Assembly: GCF_002906575.1 (NCBI RefSeq)
Contig: NZ_CP026309.1
Span: forward strand, 186,001-250,000
Reading direction: 5' to 3'
DNA: 64,000 nt
Source of the DNA: Salinigranum rubrum
GTDB taxonomy: Archaea; Halobacteriota; Halobacteria; Halobacteriales; Haloferacaceae
A program made the translations under genes and the position numbers. Under the pieces are notes generated by a model that saw only the letters and a program-made list of their open reading frames with translations, was not told the DNA's origin and did no database searches. The stretch's first letter is position 1. Each line of letters starts with the position of its first letter. This document shows, piece after piece, positions 45,186 to 55,049 of the stretch.

Positions 45186-45242
45186 ACGAACGCGTGCGGT
45201 CGGCGGAGAAACCGACTTCATCCGCGAGCGGGTTGTACGTCC

Positions 45243-45413
45243 ATGGACTACACGCTCGATCCGCGCAAGCCGGTCTCCGCGGAGGTCCGAAAACGCTGCA
45301 AGGAGGTCCGGGCGGCCCGTCCCATCGACGAACGGCTGTTCGTCGAGGAGCCGGACGACTTGGTCGCCCGGTTCGGGGGATACCGGCGCGCGACCGTCGG
45401 CTACGAGTCCTGA
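45243..45413 (+). CDS. Small hypothetical protein
   Basis: 56 residues, MDYTLDPRKPVSAEVRKRCK onward, ending ATVGYES-stop at 45411. Codon composition is GC-rich at third positions as in real genes here. It has one Cys and an Arg-rich amphipathic helix; no domain recognised. It sits in a 400-base gap between two membrane-protein genes. Alternative: non-coding. Confidence 0.5.
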   Translation: MDYTLDPRKPVSAEVRKRCKEVRAARPIDERLFVEEPDDLVARFGGYRRATVGYES

Positions 45414-45587
45414 CCGCGAGGTGGTGACGGACGGAGGCGACGTCGACCTCGTGGCCCCCGGTACGTTTAGGACGGTCGACGGCCTCTCTACGCGGTATCC
45501 TCTCGGACCCCCCGCCGACCGGAGAGCCGCTCGTCTCCGTCTCCCGTCGTCGGTGCCGTCCCGTCGGGACAACAAGAGGCGCACCCA

Positions 45588-46346
45588 ATGGCCACCACAA
45601 CGTCCGACCCCCTCGGTGTCACTCGCGACGGTCACGTTCAGACCGTATCGCCCAGAACCGTCGCCCGCGTCACGGGGCTGCTCTACCTCCTCGTCTTCGT
45701 CACCGCCGGCTTCAGCGAGGGCTACGTGCGCGGCACGCTCGTCGTCCCGGGTGACGCGGCGGCGACGGCCGCGAACATCGCCGCCTCGGAGTGGCTGTTC
45801 CGACTCGGCTTCGTCAGCGACCTCGTCGCCTTCTCGGCCGACGCCGTCATCGCCGTCCTCCTGTACGTCCTGCTCAGGCCCGCCGGGAGAACGCTCGCGC
45901 TGGTGGCCGCGTCGTTGCGGCTGGTCGCCCATCCCGCCATCGCCAGCATCAACCTCCTCAACCAGTTCGTCGCGCTCCAGTTACTGAGCGGGGCGGCGTA
46001 CCTGACCGCCTTCGACCCCGAACAACTGCACGCGCTCGCCCTGCTCTTTCTCACCGCCCACCGCTACGGCTACCTCATCGGCGGGGTGTTCTTCGGATTC
46101 CACCTCCTCGCGCTCGGCTATCTGCTCTTCCGGTCGGACCGCTTCCCCGGGGTTCTCGGATTGCTCATCGCCCTCGCCGCCGTCGGCTACCTGACCGAGA
46201 GCTTCACGTTCTTCCTCCTCCCCGCCTACGGGTCGTTCGCGTCGACGCTCGTCGTCGTGACCGCCGTCGTCGGGGAACTGGTGTTGGCGCTGTACCTCGT
46301 ACTCAAGGGGGTTCGGTCGCCCACCGCGACGTCGGAGGCGGCCTGA
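45588..46346 (+). CDS. DUF4386 family membrane protein
   Basis: 252 residues with about six or seven membrane helices (VARVTGLLYLLVFVTAGFSE, SWLFRLGFVSDLVAFSADAV, LLYVLLRPAGRTLALVAA, GYLIGGVFFGFHLLALGYLL, LIALAAVGYLTESF). The spacing and the start TVARVTGLLYLL are those of DUF4386. Function unknown. Its TGA overlaps the next ATG (TGATG), so it is cotranscribed with the alcohol dehydrogenase-like gene. Confidence 0.85.
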   Translation: MATTTSDPLGVTRDGHVQTVSPRTVARVTGLLYLLVFVTAGFSEGYVRGTLVVPGDAAATAANIAASEWLFRLGFVSDLVAFSADAVIAVLLYVLLRPAGRTLALVAASLRLVAHPAIASINLLNQFVALQLLSGAAYLTAFDPEQLHALALLFLTAHRYGYLIGGVFFGFHLLALGYLLFRSDRFPGVLGLLIALAAVGYLTESFTFFLLPAYGSFASTLVVVTAVVGELVLALYLVLKGVRSPTATSEAA

Positions 46347-47383
46347 TGGTCGAGTCGAAGCGGCGGTCCCCGACCCCGACCGCCTCCCCTCGTGCCCGGG
46401 ATGCCGACACGATGCAGGCCGTGGTCTACTCCCGATACGGCGGCCCCGAGGTGCTCTCGTTCGCTTCGGTCGCGAGGCCCACGCCGGGTGACGACGAGGT
46501 CCTGATTCGAGTCGTCGCCGCCTCGGTCAACGCCGGCGACTGGCACCTCCTGCGCGGGACGCCGTTCCTCGTCCGCCTCGTGTACGGTGGCTATCGCGCC
46601 CCGAACCATCCCGTCCTCGGTTCCGACGTCGCGGGACGGGTCGACGCCGTCGGCCGGAACGTCACCGACTTCCAGCCCGGCGACGCGGTCGTCTGTGACC
46701 TCTCCGGACACGGCTTCGGCGGCTTCGCCGAGTACGTCTGCGTGCCCGAAACGGCGCTCGTACCGAAGCCTCCCGCCGTCCCGTTCGAGACGGCCGCGGC
46801 GGTCCCGACGGCGGGTGTCGCCGCCCTTCAGGCGCTTCGCGCGCTCGGCGTCCGGGCGGGCGAGCACGTCCTGGTCAACGGCGCGTCCGGCGGCGTGGGG
46901 ACGTTCGCGGTCCAGGTCGCGAAGTCGATGGGGGCCGAGGTCACGGCGACGTGCAGCACCGCGAAGGTGGAGACGGTTCGCTCGCTCGGCGCGGACCACG
47001 TCGTCGACTACACGCGGGAGGACGTCGCGACTCTGGACGCCCGGTACGACCGTATCCTCGACGCCGCGGGGTCGCACTCGCTCCGCGAGTACGGGCGCGT
47101 GCTCGCTCCGGGAGGGAGCTACGTCATGGTCGGCGGCCCCACGCGGCGGTTCCTGACGACCCTGCTCGTCGGTCCTCTCCGCTCGCTCGTCGGCCGCCGG
47201 CGGTTCGAGACGTTCGTGCTCCACCCCGACCGCGACGACCTGGCGCGCGTGCTCGACCTCGTCGCGTCCGGCGACGTCGACCCCGTCGTCGACAGGCGGT
47301 ACTCGCTCTCGGAGGTCCCCGACGCGATTCGGTACCTGGAGGCCGGCCGCGCGACCGGGAAGGTCGTCGTCGGCGTCGCGTAG
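46346..47383 (+). CDS. NAD(P)-dependent alcohol dehydrogenase/quinone oxidoreductase family protein
   Basis: 345 residues of the medium-chain dehydrogenase fold. MQAVVYSRYGGPEVLSF near residue 23, GSDVAGRVDAVG near 92, VLVNGASGGVGTFAVQVAKSMGAEV near 173 (NADPH-binding AxxGxxG) and LGADHVVDYTRED. Catalytic zinc ligands of true alcohol dehydrogenases are lacking (NHPVLGSDVAG has no Cys), so it is of the zeta-crystallin or quinone oxidoreductase type. The first 22 residues are Arg-rich and might be a leader or an over-long start; the ATG at 46412 would give the core. Paired with DUF4386, a combination also seen in bacteria. Confidence 0.85.
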   Translation: MVESKRRSPTPTASPRARDADTMQAVVYSRYGGPEVLSFASVARPTPGDDEVLIRVVAASVNAGDWHLLRGTPFLVRLVYGGYRAPNHPVLGSDVAGRVDAVGRNVTDFQPGDAVVCDLSGHGFGGFAEYVCVPETALVPKPPAVPFETAAAVPTAGVAALQALRALGVRAGEHVLVNGASGGVGTFAVQVAKSMGAEVTATCSTAKVETVRSLGADHVVDYTREDVATLDARYDRILDAAGSHSLREYGRVLAPGGSYVMVGGPTRRFLTTLLVGPLRSLVGRRRFETFVLHPDRDDLARVLDLVASGDVDPVVDRRYSLSEVPDAIRYLEAGRATGKVVVGVA

Positions 47384-47424
47384 TACTCGCCGGCCGGCCC
47401 GGTCCCGGCGCGTTCGGCCCTCGT

Positions 47425-48267
47425 TCAGCGCTCGCGGACGACCACGAACTCCGCGAGGTCGCGCAGATACCCCAGCGCCGCCGTCTCCTCGGGGTCGGCG
47501 TTGTCGAGCGCGTTCAGCGCCCGGTCGGCCTCCGCCCTGGCGCGGTCGTTCGCCTCCTCGGGCTCGATGCCCGTCACCTGCACCAGCGAGGGGCGGTCCA
47601 TCGCCTCGTCCTGGCCGGTCGGCTTCCCGAGGTCGTCGGCGTCGGCGGTGGCGTCGAGGACGTCGTCGCGGATCTGAAAGGCCACCCCCACGCGCTCGGC
47701 GTACTCGCCGAAGGCCTCGACGGTCACCGGGTCGCCGCCGGCCGCGACGACGCCGAGTTCGGCCGCCGCGCGGAACAGCACGCCCGTCTTCCGGCGGGCG
47801 AGCGTCATGTACTCGTCGTCGGTAGTCGGACGGGCCACGAGTTCCGTGGCCTCGCCCTCGCTCAGTTCGACCATCGCCTCGGAGACGATCTGCGTCGCCT
47901 GGTCGTCGACCGAGAGGAGCGCGAACGCCTCGCCCAGGAGGCCGTCCGAGCAGATGATGGCCGGGCCGTAGCCGTACTCGGCCCATGCGCTCGGCTTTCC
48001 CCTCCTGACCCCCGAGCGGTCGATGATGTCGTCGATGACGAGCGAGGCGTTGTGGACGAGTTCGACGGCGACGGCGAAGTCCACGGCCTGCGAGGGCTGG
48101 CCGCCCACTGCCTCACACGCGAGGATGGTGACCGCCGGGCGGACGCGCTTCCCGCCGGAGAGCGCCACGTGTGCGAGCTCGTCGGACAGCTCGGGCGGGT
48201 CGACCGCCTCGACCACCTCTTCGAGCCGGTCGTTCACGAGCCCGACCCGGCGCTCCAGATACTCCAT
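47425..48267 (-). CDS. Polyprenyl (geranylgeranyl-type) diphosphate synthase
   Basis: 280 residues. Aspartate-rich motifs are VIDDIIDRSGVRRGKPSAW (residues 77-95, first DDxxD) and FQIRDDVLDATAD (about 205, second DDxxD), with ALSGGKRVRPAV near 36 (substrate phosphate loop). It condenses isopentenyl diphosphate with an allylic diphosphate to chains such as GGPP for archaeal lipids. Product length is set by residues before the first motif (NASLV) and cannot be fixed here. The protein is shorter than typical, 300-320 residues, but complete. Start ATG 48267. Confidence 0.88.
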   Translation of the reverse strand: MEYLERRVGLVNDRLEEVVEAVDPPELSDELAHVALSGGKRVRPAVTILACEAVGGQPSQAVDFAVAVELVHNASLVIDDIIDRSGVRRGKPSAWAEYGYGPAIICSDGLLGEAFALLSVDDQATQIVSEAMVELSEGEATELVARPTTDDEYMTLARRKTGVLFRAAAELGVVAAGGDPVTVEAFGEYAERVGVAFQIRDDVLDATADADDLGKPTGQDEAMDRPSLVQVTGIEPEEANDRARAEADRALNALDNADPEETAALGYLRDLAEFVVVRER

Positions 48268-48437
48268 TGGCGGCTCTCAGGACGGCGGAGGCAAGTAGGT
48301 AACGGAACCGAGAGGCTCGCCGGACCGGTGTGAGGAGCTAGATATCCGCGGCGGAGTCCACAGACCCAGCGTCGGTACGGAAGGGCTTGCGTGTGCACGG
48401 GCCAGTTTCATCAGGGACCGGGCCGACAACCGAATGC

Positions 48438-48887
48438 ATGAGTGACCCGATTCCCGACGTCGACGCCGCGTTCGACGACGACCTCGACTTCGACCTCCCA
48501 CCGACGGTCGACGAGCAGGCGATTCGGCGGATGGAGTTCGTGAGTCAACTGCTCGACGAGAGCGTCGAGATTCCCGGGACGGAGTTCAGCATCGGTCTCG
48601 ACCCCATCCTCGGGGCACTCCCCGTCGCGGGCGACGTCGTCTCGGCGGCCTTCTCGTTCTACATCGTCGTCGAGTCGGCCCGCCTCGGCGTCTCCTACAG
48701 CACGCTGCTCCGGATGCTCGGCAACATCGCGGTCGACGTGGGCGTCGGCTCCGTCCCGGTCCTCGGGACGCTGTTCGACGCGTTCTGGAAGGCCAACGTC
48801 CGGAACTTCGAACTGGCGCTCGAAGACCTGGCCGAGGCCGCCGACGACTCGGCCGACGCGGACGCCGTCACCATCGAAGTCGACTAA
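48438..48887 (+). CDS. DUF4112 domain-containing membrane protein
   Basis: 149 residues. The acidic N-terminus is followed by the DUF4112 core: ESVEIPGTEFSIGLDPILGA, AGDVVSAAFSFYIVVESARL and VGVGSVPVLGTLFDAFWKAN, two hydrophobic segments with small loops. Function unknown. ATG 48438 begins the protein; the frame opens further at 48387 but that part is not haloarchaeal in composition. Confidence 0.85.
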   Translation: MSDPIPDVDAAFDDDLDFDLPPTVDEQAIRRMEFVSQLLDESVEIPGTEFSIGLDPILGALPVAGDVVSAAFSFYIVVESARLGVSYSTLLRMLGNIAVDVGVGSVPVLGTLFDAFWKANVRNFELALEDLAEAADDSADADAVTIEVD

Positions 48888-48943
48888 CCGACTGACTGAC
48901 TGGTGCGCCGGCCGAGCGGCGGCACGGACGGCGGACGCGACAC

Positions 48944-50338
48944 TCAGACCGGTTCGACGTTCTGGTTCGTCCGGAACAGGTTCTCGGGGTCCCACTCGGC
49001 TTTTATCTCCCTGAGCCTGTCGTAGTTGTCGCCGTACGCCACCCGTCCGCGCTTTTCGTCTCCGGCGAGGAAGTTCACGTACGTCCCGCCGGTCGACTCC
49101 TTCGCCAGCGCCTCCCGGCAGTCGCGTATCCACGCGAGACACCGGTCGTCGTCGGCCGGGTCCGACCAGCGCGCCCCCGGCGAGACGACGAACCGCGCGT
49201 CGCGGTGGGGGTACGCCGTCGCGTCGGGCGCGACGTCGGTTATCGCCCCGCCCACCTGGTGGACGAGCACGTCCGACTCCGGCGTCGGGCGGCGCTCGGC
49301 GAGCGTGACGATCGCGTCGACAACGCCGTCGGTCAGCTCCGTGAAGTTCGCCGACGTCCAGTAGTTCCGCAGTCCCGTCGCGTACAACTCGTCGAAGGTG
49401 CGCTGTACCGCCGTGTACGGCGTCGGACCGACCGCGTCGGCGATAGGGTCGCCGTATTCGCGGAGCGGGGCGACGACGTCCCGCCCCTCGTCGGGGTCGC
49501 CCGCGTAGCACACTACGACGGAGAGAACCGGCGTGCCGTGGTACTCCTCGGCGATGAAGGGGAGCGGCGGGGCGGTCAGGCTGTCCACCCAGACACAGCA
49601 CTCTCTCGGCGCGCCGCGAACGAACTCGCGGTAGTTCCCGAGGGCGTCCGCGGCGTCGGCGTACCGGTAGACGACCGGGCCGAACAGCACCGTCGGCCCG
49701 ACCGGGTGGAGGTCGAACTCGAAGGAGGTGACGACGCCGAAGTTGCCGCTTCCTCCCCTGAGCGCCCAGAAGAGCTCTTGGTTCTCGGTCTCGCTCGCGC
49801 GGACGAGTTCGCCGGCCGCCGTGACGACGTCTGCGGAGCGAAGGTTGTCGACCGCGAGGCCGTACTTCGGCGAGAGCCAGCCGAACCCGCCGCCGAGCGT
49901 GAGGCCGCCGACGCCGGTCGTCGAGACGACGCCCCCCGGCGTGGCGAGGCCGAACGCCTGCGTCTCGTGGTCCACGTCGCCCATCGTCGCCCCGCCGCTC
50001 ACGCGGGCCGTTCTCTCCTCGGGGTCGACGCGGACGGCGGTCATCCCCGAGAGGTCGACCACGAGGCCGTCGTCACACACCGCGTGCCCCGCGATGTGGT
50101 GGCCCCCGCCCTTGACCGCGAGACGCAGGTCGTTCTCGCGGGCGTAGTCGACCGCCCGAATCACGTCCGCGGCCCCCGTCGGCTGGACGACCACGCCCGG
50201 TCGCCGGTCGACCATCGCGTTCCACACCGACCGCGCCTCGTCGTACCCGCCGTCGGTCGGTCCGAGCACCGTCCCGCGAATCCGCTGCCGGAGGTCGTCG
50301 AACGCGTCACCGGTCTCCCCTCGCCTCGCACGTGACAT
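48944..50338 (-). CDS. FAD-binding oxidoreductase, berberine-bridge type (second copy)
   Basis: 464 residues, clearly paralogous to the protein at 19284-20699. FAD-binding residues include AVKGGGHHIAGHAVCDDGLV near 75-95 and GVGGLTLGGGFGWLSPKYGL near 140; BBE-type ending YGDNYDRLREIKAEWDPENLF. Compared with the first copy, the possible FAD-linking His lies in a GGGHH context instead of SGGH. Substrate unknown. ATG 50338 fits the family start. Confidence 0.85.
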   Translation of the reverse strand: MSRARRGETGDAFDDLRQRIRGTVLGPTDGGYDEARSVWNAMVDRRPGVVVQPTGAADVIRAVDYARENDLRLAVKGGGHHIAGHAVCDDGLVVDLSGMTAVRVDPEERTARVSGGATMGDVDHETQAFGLATPGGVVSTTGVGGLTLGGGFGWLSPKYGLAVDNLRSADVVTAAGELVRASETENQELFWALRGGSGNFGVVTSFEFDLHPVGPTVLFGPVVYRYADAADALGNYREFVRGAPRECCVWVDSLTAPPLPFIAEEYHGTPVLSVVVCYAGDPDEGRDVVAPLREYGDPIADAVGPTPYTAVQRTFDELYATGLRNYWTSANFTELTDGVVDAIVTLAERRPTPESDVLVHQVGGAITDVAPDATAYPHRDARFVVSPGARWSDPADDDRCLAWIRDCREALAKESTGGTYVNFLAGDEKRGRVAYGDNYDRLREIKAEWDPENLFRTNQNVEPV

Positions 50339-50482
50339 TCGTTTCTCACCCGTTCACGTGTGATACGCTCTCAGACCGCATAGCTGTGCGAGGTCCCCGC
50401 GCCCGGCGCGTGCGCTTTCCACTATCACTTTCACTCCGCGCGCTTGGCTCAGGGTTATCCCCTCTCTGTGCGAGCTTCTGTC

Positions 50483-50888
50483 ATGGCATCCGATGTCGCC
50501 ATCACCGGTGAACAGCTTTCGGAAACAGCCCCCGTGTTTCGGGTCAGTGACGTCGAGGCCGCGGCGGCGTACTACCGTGACCGACTCGGCTTCAGCCACG
50601 ACGGACTCTGGGGAACCGCCGTCGTTCTGCATGCCGTTCCGCGACGAGGTTCGCGTCATGCTCGACCAGGCGGCGGACCCCGAGGACGTCCGGCCGAACG
50701 GGGCAGACGAACACGGCTGGGACGCGTACGTCTGGGTGGCCGACGTCGAGGAACTCTTCGCCGAGTTCGAGACGCGTGACGCTCACATCGTGTACGACCC
50801 GGTGGTCAAAGCGGAGTACGACATGAAGGAGTTCGCCGTCCGCGACCGCGACGGCTACGTGCTCGTCTTCGGCGAGGACGTGAAGTAG
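50483..50888 (+). CDS. VOC (glyoxalase/bleomycin resistance) family protein, frameshifted at 50609-50613
   Basis: About 135 residues after correction. The VOC half-fold is visible on both sides of the break: PVFRVSDVEAAAAYYRDRLG before and PPSFCMPFRDEVRVMLDQAA, WDAYVWVADVEELFAEFETR, EFAVRDRDGYVLVFGED after. A run of four G reads LWG then breaks; two more G (six) would read LWGEPPSFCM and restore the frame, in keeping with the length modulo three. VOC proteins bind a metal to act as isomerases, dioxygenases or drug-binding proteins; specificity unknown. Start at ATG 50483 preferred. Confidence 0.7.
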
Positions 50889-50980
50889 CGTCGTATCCCA
50901 CTCGACGCGCGAGGCGACCCGTCGGCGTCGCCGGTTTCACTGGAACGGCGCTACCCCCGGACCAAAAGACCGCCCGACCG

Positions 50981-51931
50981 TTATCGGAACTGCTCGGTGA
51001 GCGCGGGCACCACGTCGAAGAGGTCGCCCACGATACCGTAGTCGGCGATGTCGAAGATGGGCGCGTTCGGATCGGTGTTGATGGCGATGATGGTGTCGGA
51101 GCCCTTCATGCCGGCGACGTGCTGGACGGCGCCCGAGATACCGACCGCGAGGTAGACGTCGGGCGTGACGACTTTTCCGGACTGACCCACCTGCCTGTTC
51201 TTCGGGAGCCAGCCGTTGTCGACGATGGGCCTGGAGGCCGAGAGCGTCGCGCCGAGCGCGTCGGCCAGTTCTTCGACGAGTTCGAGGTTCTCCTCCTCCT
51301 CGATACCGCGGCCGACCGACACGAGGACGTCCGCGTCGCTGATGTCGACGTCGCCGCCGGCGACCTCCTCGAACCCCGTGACGCGCGAGCGGACGCGCGA
51401 CTCGTCGACCGTCAGGTCGAACGCTTCGACCGCGGGCGACCCGGTGTCCTCGGTCGGTTCCCACTCGCCGCCGCGGACCGTTACGGCGACGCGGTCGGCG
51501 TCCACCTCGACCGTCGTTTCGACCTTCGAGGCGTACATCTCCCGCGTCGCGGTGAGGCCGTCGTCCCATTCGAGCGCGACCGCGTCGCTCACGAGCGGGA
51601 GGCCGAGCGACGAGGCGACGGCGGGGGCGTAGTCCAGCCCGTTCACCGAGTTCGGCATCAGGACGACCGTCGGTTCGAGCGCCGAATCGAGCGCTTCGAC
51701 CGCCTGCACGTACACGTCGTGGTTGAACTCCTCGCCGTGGTCGACCGTGTGGACGGTGTCGACGCCGTCGAGCGAGAGGTCTTTGGCGAACGACTCGACG
51801 TCGCCGGAGACGACCGCGACGTGGAGTTCCTCGCCGAGCGCCTCGGCGAGTTCCCGACCGGCCGTGACGAGTTCGTAGCTCACGTCGCGGAGGTCGCCCC
51901 GGCGGTGGTCGGCGACTGCGAGGACGCTCAT
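50981..51931 (-). CDS. etfA: Electron transfer flavoprotein alpha subunit
   Basis: 316 residues. The N-terminal domain ([20 protein letters not shown]...) is followed by the FAD-binding C-terminal domain with [59 protein letters not shown] and [20 protein letters not shown]. Together with EtfB it transfers electrons from acyl-CoA or other dehydrogenases to the quinone pool. The start overlaps the etfB stop by four bases (ATGA). Confidence 0.95.
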   Translation of the reverse strand: MSVLAVADHRRGDLRDVSYELVTAGRELAEALGEELHVAVVSGDVESFAKDLSLDGVDTVHTVDHGEEFNHDVYVQAVEALDSALEPTVVLMPNSVNGLDYAPAVASSLGLPLVSDAVALEWDDGLTATREMYASKVETTVEVDADRVAVTVRGGEWEPTEDTGSPAVEAFDLTVDESRVRSRVTGFEEVAGGDVDISDADVLVSVGRGIEEEENLELVEELADALGATLSASRPIVDNGWLPKNRQVGQSGKVVTPDVYLAVGISGAVQHVAGMKGSDTIIAINTDPNAPIFDIADYGIVGDLFDVVPALTEQFR

Positions 51932-52716
51932 TCCGCGCCCACCCCCTTCTCGCGGAGGACGCTCGCGAGTTTGACGGCCGTCTCCTCGGCGTCGCCCTCG
52001 AAGATGGTCGCGTCCGACTCCGTCTCGGGTTCGTACATCGCGGTCATCCCGATGGGACTCTCGACGGTCGAGGCGTCGAGCCCCAGGTCCGCGAGCGTCT
52101 GGTGGGCGATCTCCTTCGACTGCGCCTGGCGGATGCCACGGAGGGACGCGTACCGTGGCTCGTTGATACCGGTCTGGATCGTGAGGACGGCCGGGAGGTC
52201 GACCTCGGTGTGCTCTTCGACGCCGCCTTCGAGTTCGCGGTGGACCTTCGCGACCGCATCCTCCAGTTCGAGGTCGTTCACGACGGCGGCCCACTCGAAC
52301 CCGATCCGCTCGGCGAGCGTGACGCCGGTCGCGCCGAAGCCGTCGTCGTTCGCCTGTACCCCCGTGAGCACGAGGTCGGGGTCCTCCTCGGCGACGACGG
52401 CTTCGAGGAGTTCGGCCTTGGTCTCGACGTCGAGCAGCCCCGCACCCCCGATGTCGTCGTCCCAGACCCGTATCGCGCGGTCGACGCCCTTCGCCAGCGC
52501 CATCCGGATGGTCTCCTCGGTGCGCTCGGGGCCGATGGTGACGCTCACCACCTCGTCGGCGTGGCCGTCCTCCCCCAGTTGGACGGCGGCCTCGACCGCG
52601 TACTCGTCCCACTCGTTCAGATCGTACTCCAGGTACTCGGGGGCGATGTCGAGGCCGTCGATCTCGAAGTCGTCCGCCGCCTCGGCGACCTCTTTTACGG
52701 TGACGAGAACCTTCAT
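51928..52716 (-). CDS. etfB: Electron transfer flavoprotein beta subunit
   Basis: 262 residues. Starts MKVLVTVKEVAEAADDF, the standard beginning, with DLNEWDEYAVEAAVQLGEDG, VQANDDGFGATGVTLAERIG and the AMP/FAD-contact region near AVLTIQTGINEPRYASLRGI. Forms the ETF heterodimer with the next gene. First gene of the pair. ATG 52716. Confidence 0.94.
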   Translation of the reverse strand: MKVLVTVKEVAEAADDFEIDGLDIAPEYLEYDLNEWDEYAVEAAVQLGEDGHADEVVSVTIGPERTEETIRMALAKGVDRAIRVWDDDIGGAGLLDVETKAELLEAVVAEEDPDLVLTGVQANDDGFGATGVTLAERIGFEWAAVVNDLELEDAVAKVHRELEGGVEEHTEVDLPAVLTIQTGINEPRYASLRGIRQAQSKEIAHQTLADLGLDASTVESPIGMTAMYEPETESDATIFEGDAEETAVKLASVLREKGVGAE

Positions 52717-52811
52717 GGTCGAGGGTTCCCCCTTCTCAGCGCTAAATGGTTTCGAAAGGGGAATCGGATAAAACGGTGGATTTACCCCGTATCTGAGTGA
52801 GTTTTTCGACC

Positions 52812-55022
52812 ATGGCCGCTGACTACCCGCGTGACGACGACGGCCGCGTCGACGTCGACGCGCTCCTCGACTCGCTGACGCTCGCAGAGAAGGCGGGACA
52901 GTGCGCCGGCATCTACGTCGGCGAACTCGACGAACCGCTGAGCGTCGACGACGTCGAGGGACTCGTCGACAGCCACCACCTCGGCTCCGCGACGCCGTTC
53001 GGGTGGGCCGGGTCGCCACACGTCGCCCCGCACGACGTCGTCGCGGTCGCCAACCGACTCCAGCGACACGCCGTCGAGGAGACGCGGAGCGGGATTCCGC
53101 TCCTGATTCCGGTCGACGCGGTCCACGGCCACGCCTACGTCGACCACACGACGATATTCCCGCAGAACCTCGCGCTGGCGGCGTCCTTTTCGCCCGACCT
53201 CGCCGAGCACGTCGGACGGGTGACCGCGCGCGAAGCCCGCGCGACGGGCGTGACGACCAACTACGGCCCGACCTGCGACGTCGTCCGCGACCCGCGCTGG
53301 GGCCGGACGTTCGAGACGTTCGGCGAGTCCCCGTGCCTCGTCGGCGCGATGGCCGCCGCGAAGGGTCGCGGGCTTCAGGGCGACTCGCTGGACTCGACCG
53401 ACAGCGTGGCCGCGACCGCCAAGCACTTCCCCGCCTACGGCGGCCCCCTGCGAGGCGAGGACGCCTCGCCCGTCGAGGTGTCGCCGTCGACGTTCCACCG
53501 CGTGTTCGTCTCCCCCTTCGTCGACGTCCTCGACGCCGGCGTCCGGAGCGTCATGCCCTGTTACAACTCCATCGACGGCGAACCCGCCCACGGTTCGACC
53601 CGCTACCTCCGCGACCTCCTCCGGGAGGAGTTGGGCTTCGACGGCGTCGTCGCCTCCGACTGGAACGGCGTCGAGATGCTCCACGCCGACCACCGGACGG
53701 CCGAAACCTCACAGGAGGCGGTCGGCGACGCGCTCTCCGCCGGCGTCGACATCGGTTCGGTGAACGGGACGCGCCACGCGGAGGCCATCGTCGAACTCGT
53801 CGAGGAGGGTACACTGGACGAGGCGGTGCTCGACGAGGCGGTGCGTCGCGTCCTCGCGCTCAAGCGCGACCTGGGCCTGTTCGAAGACCCCTTCGTCGAC
53901 CCCGACCGCCTCGACAGCGTCCTCCGCCGCGCGGACCACACCGACCTCGCCGCCGAAGTCGCCCGCAAGGGCGTCTCTCTCCTCGAAAACGACGGTGTGC
54001 TCCCGCTCCTGGGCGATGAGGACGTTCTCGTGACCGGGCCCAACGCCGACGACCTGACGGCGCAGGTCGGCGGCTGGAGCGTCCTCGACCCGAGCGAGGG
54101 CGCGACGCTTCGGGAAGCGGTCGAAGACGCGTGCGACGGAGACGTCGCGTACGAACCCGGCGTGACCCACGACGGCGAGCGTGACATCGACGCCGCTGTC
54201 GACGCCGCGCGCGATGCCGACGTCGCCGTCGTCGCGCTCGGGGAGGGCTGGTACCTCCACGAGTTCGGCCCGAGCGAGATGAGCGGCACCACGACCGGAG
54301 AGTTCCCCTCCCGGCACCACTTCGAACTCCCGGAGCCACAGCGCACACTCGCAGAGGCGATTCACGAGACCGGCACGCCGACCGTGCTGGTGCTCTCGGC
54401 GGGGCGGCCCCTACCGATCCCGTGGGCGTCCGACCTTTCAGCCACGCTGTTCACCCCGCCGAGCGGCACCGAGGGCGGCCGGGCGCTCGCGGACGTCCTC
54501 TTCGGGGCGGAACCGGGCGGCGCGCTCCCCGTCTCGTTCGCCCGGTCGGCGGCGCACCTCCCCGTCCACCACGACTACGTTCGGCACCCCCGCCCCATCG
54601 GGGAGGACGAGCACCCGCCGTCGTACGACCCGCTCTATCCGTTCGGTCACGGGCTGAGCTACGCCGACTTCGCCCTCGACGACCCCTCGCTCTCGGAGAC
54701 GACTGTCGCCGCGGGCGACCCGGTGACCGTCTCCGTGACCGTCGAGAACACCGCCGCTCGGGAGGGAACGCAGGTCGTCCAAGCGTACCTGCACGACGAG
54801 TACGCTTCGCGCGCGAAGCCGGTGCGCGAACTCTGTGCGTTCGAGCGTGTCGAACTCGACGGTGGGGAGTCGACGCGGGTGGAACTGACCGTCGACCCGG
54901 CGGCGATGGGCGTCGTCGATTCGGGCGGGGAACGAACGGTCGAACCGGGCGCGTTCACCCTCACCGTCGGGCGGTCGGCGACCGACGGCGAGGCCGTGCA
55001 GGTCGAGTTCTCGGTCGAGTAG
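52812..55022 (+). CDS. Glycoside hydrolase family 3 protein (beta-glucosidase-like)
   Basis: 736 residues: N-terminal TIM barrel, alpha/beta sandwich and C-terminal fibronectin III-like domain (VTVSVTVENTAAREGTQVVQ). The catalytic nucleophile is Asp about 283 in VVASDWNGVEM, with the preceding substrate loop KHFPAYGGPLRGEDASP. NYGPTCDVVRDPRWGRTFETFGE is also conserved. No signal peptide is seen, so it probably acts in the cytoplasm on imported disaccharides or glucosides. ATG 52812 follows a weak TATA-like gatttac. The linkage specificity is not determined. Confidence 0.92.
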   Translation: MAADYPRDDDGRVDVDALLDSLTLAEKAGQCAGIYVGELDEPLSVDDVEGLVDSHHLGSATPFGWAGSPHVAPHDVVAVANRLQRHAVEETRSGIPLLIPVDAVHGHAYVDHTTIFPQNLALAASFSPDLAEHVGRVTAREARATGVTTNYGPTCDVVRDPRWGRTFETFGESPCLVGAMAAAKGRGLQGDSLDSTDSVAATAKHFPAYGGPLRGEDASPVEVSPSTFHRVFVSPFVDVLDAGVRSVMPCYNSIDGEPAHGSTRYLRDLLREELGFDGVVASDWNGVEMLHADHRTAETSQEAVGDALSAGVDIGSVNGTRHAEAIVELVEEGTLDEAVLDEAVRRVLALKRDLGLFEDPFVDPDRLDSVLRRADHTDLAAEVARKGVSLLENDGVLPLLGDEDVLVTGPNADDLTAQVGGWSVLDPSEGATLREAVEDACDGDVAYEPGVTHDGERDIDAAVDAARDADVAVVALGEGWYLHEFGPSEMSGTTTGEFPSRHHFELPEPQRTLAEAIHETGTPTVLVLSAGRPLPIPWASDLSATLFTPPSGTEGGRALADVLFGAEPGGALPVSFARSAAHLPVHHDYVRHPRPIGEDEHPPSYDPLYPFGHGLSYADFALDDPSLSETTVAAGDPVTVSVTVENTAAREGTQVVQAYLHDEYASRAKPVRELCAFERVELDGGESTRVELTVDPAAMGVVDSGGERTVEPGAFTLTVGRSATDGEAVQVEFSVE

Positions 55023-55049
55023 CCGACCCGCGTCTCAGCCCTCCTCGTC

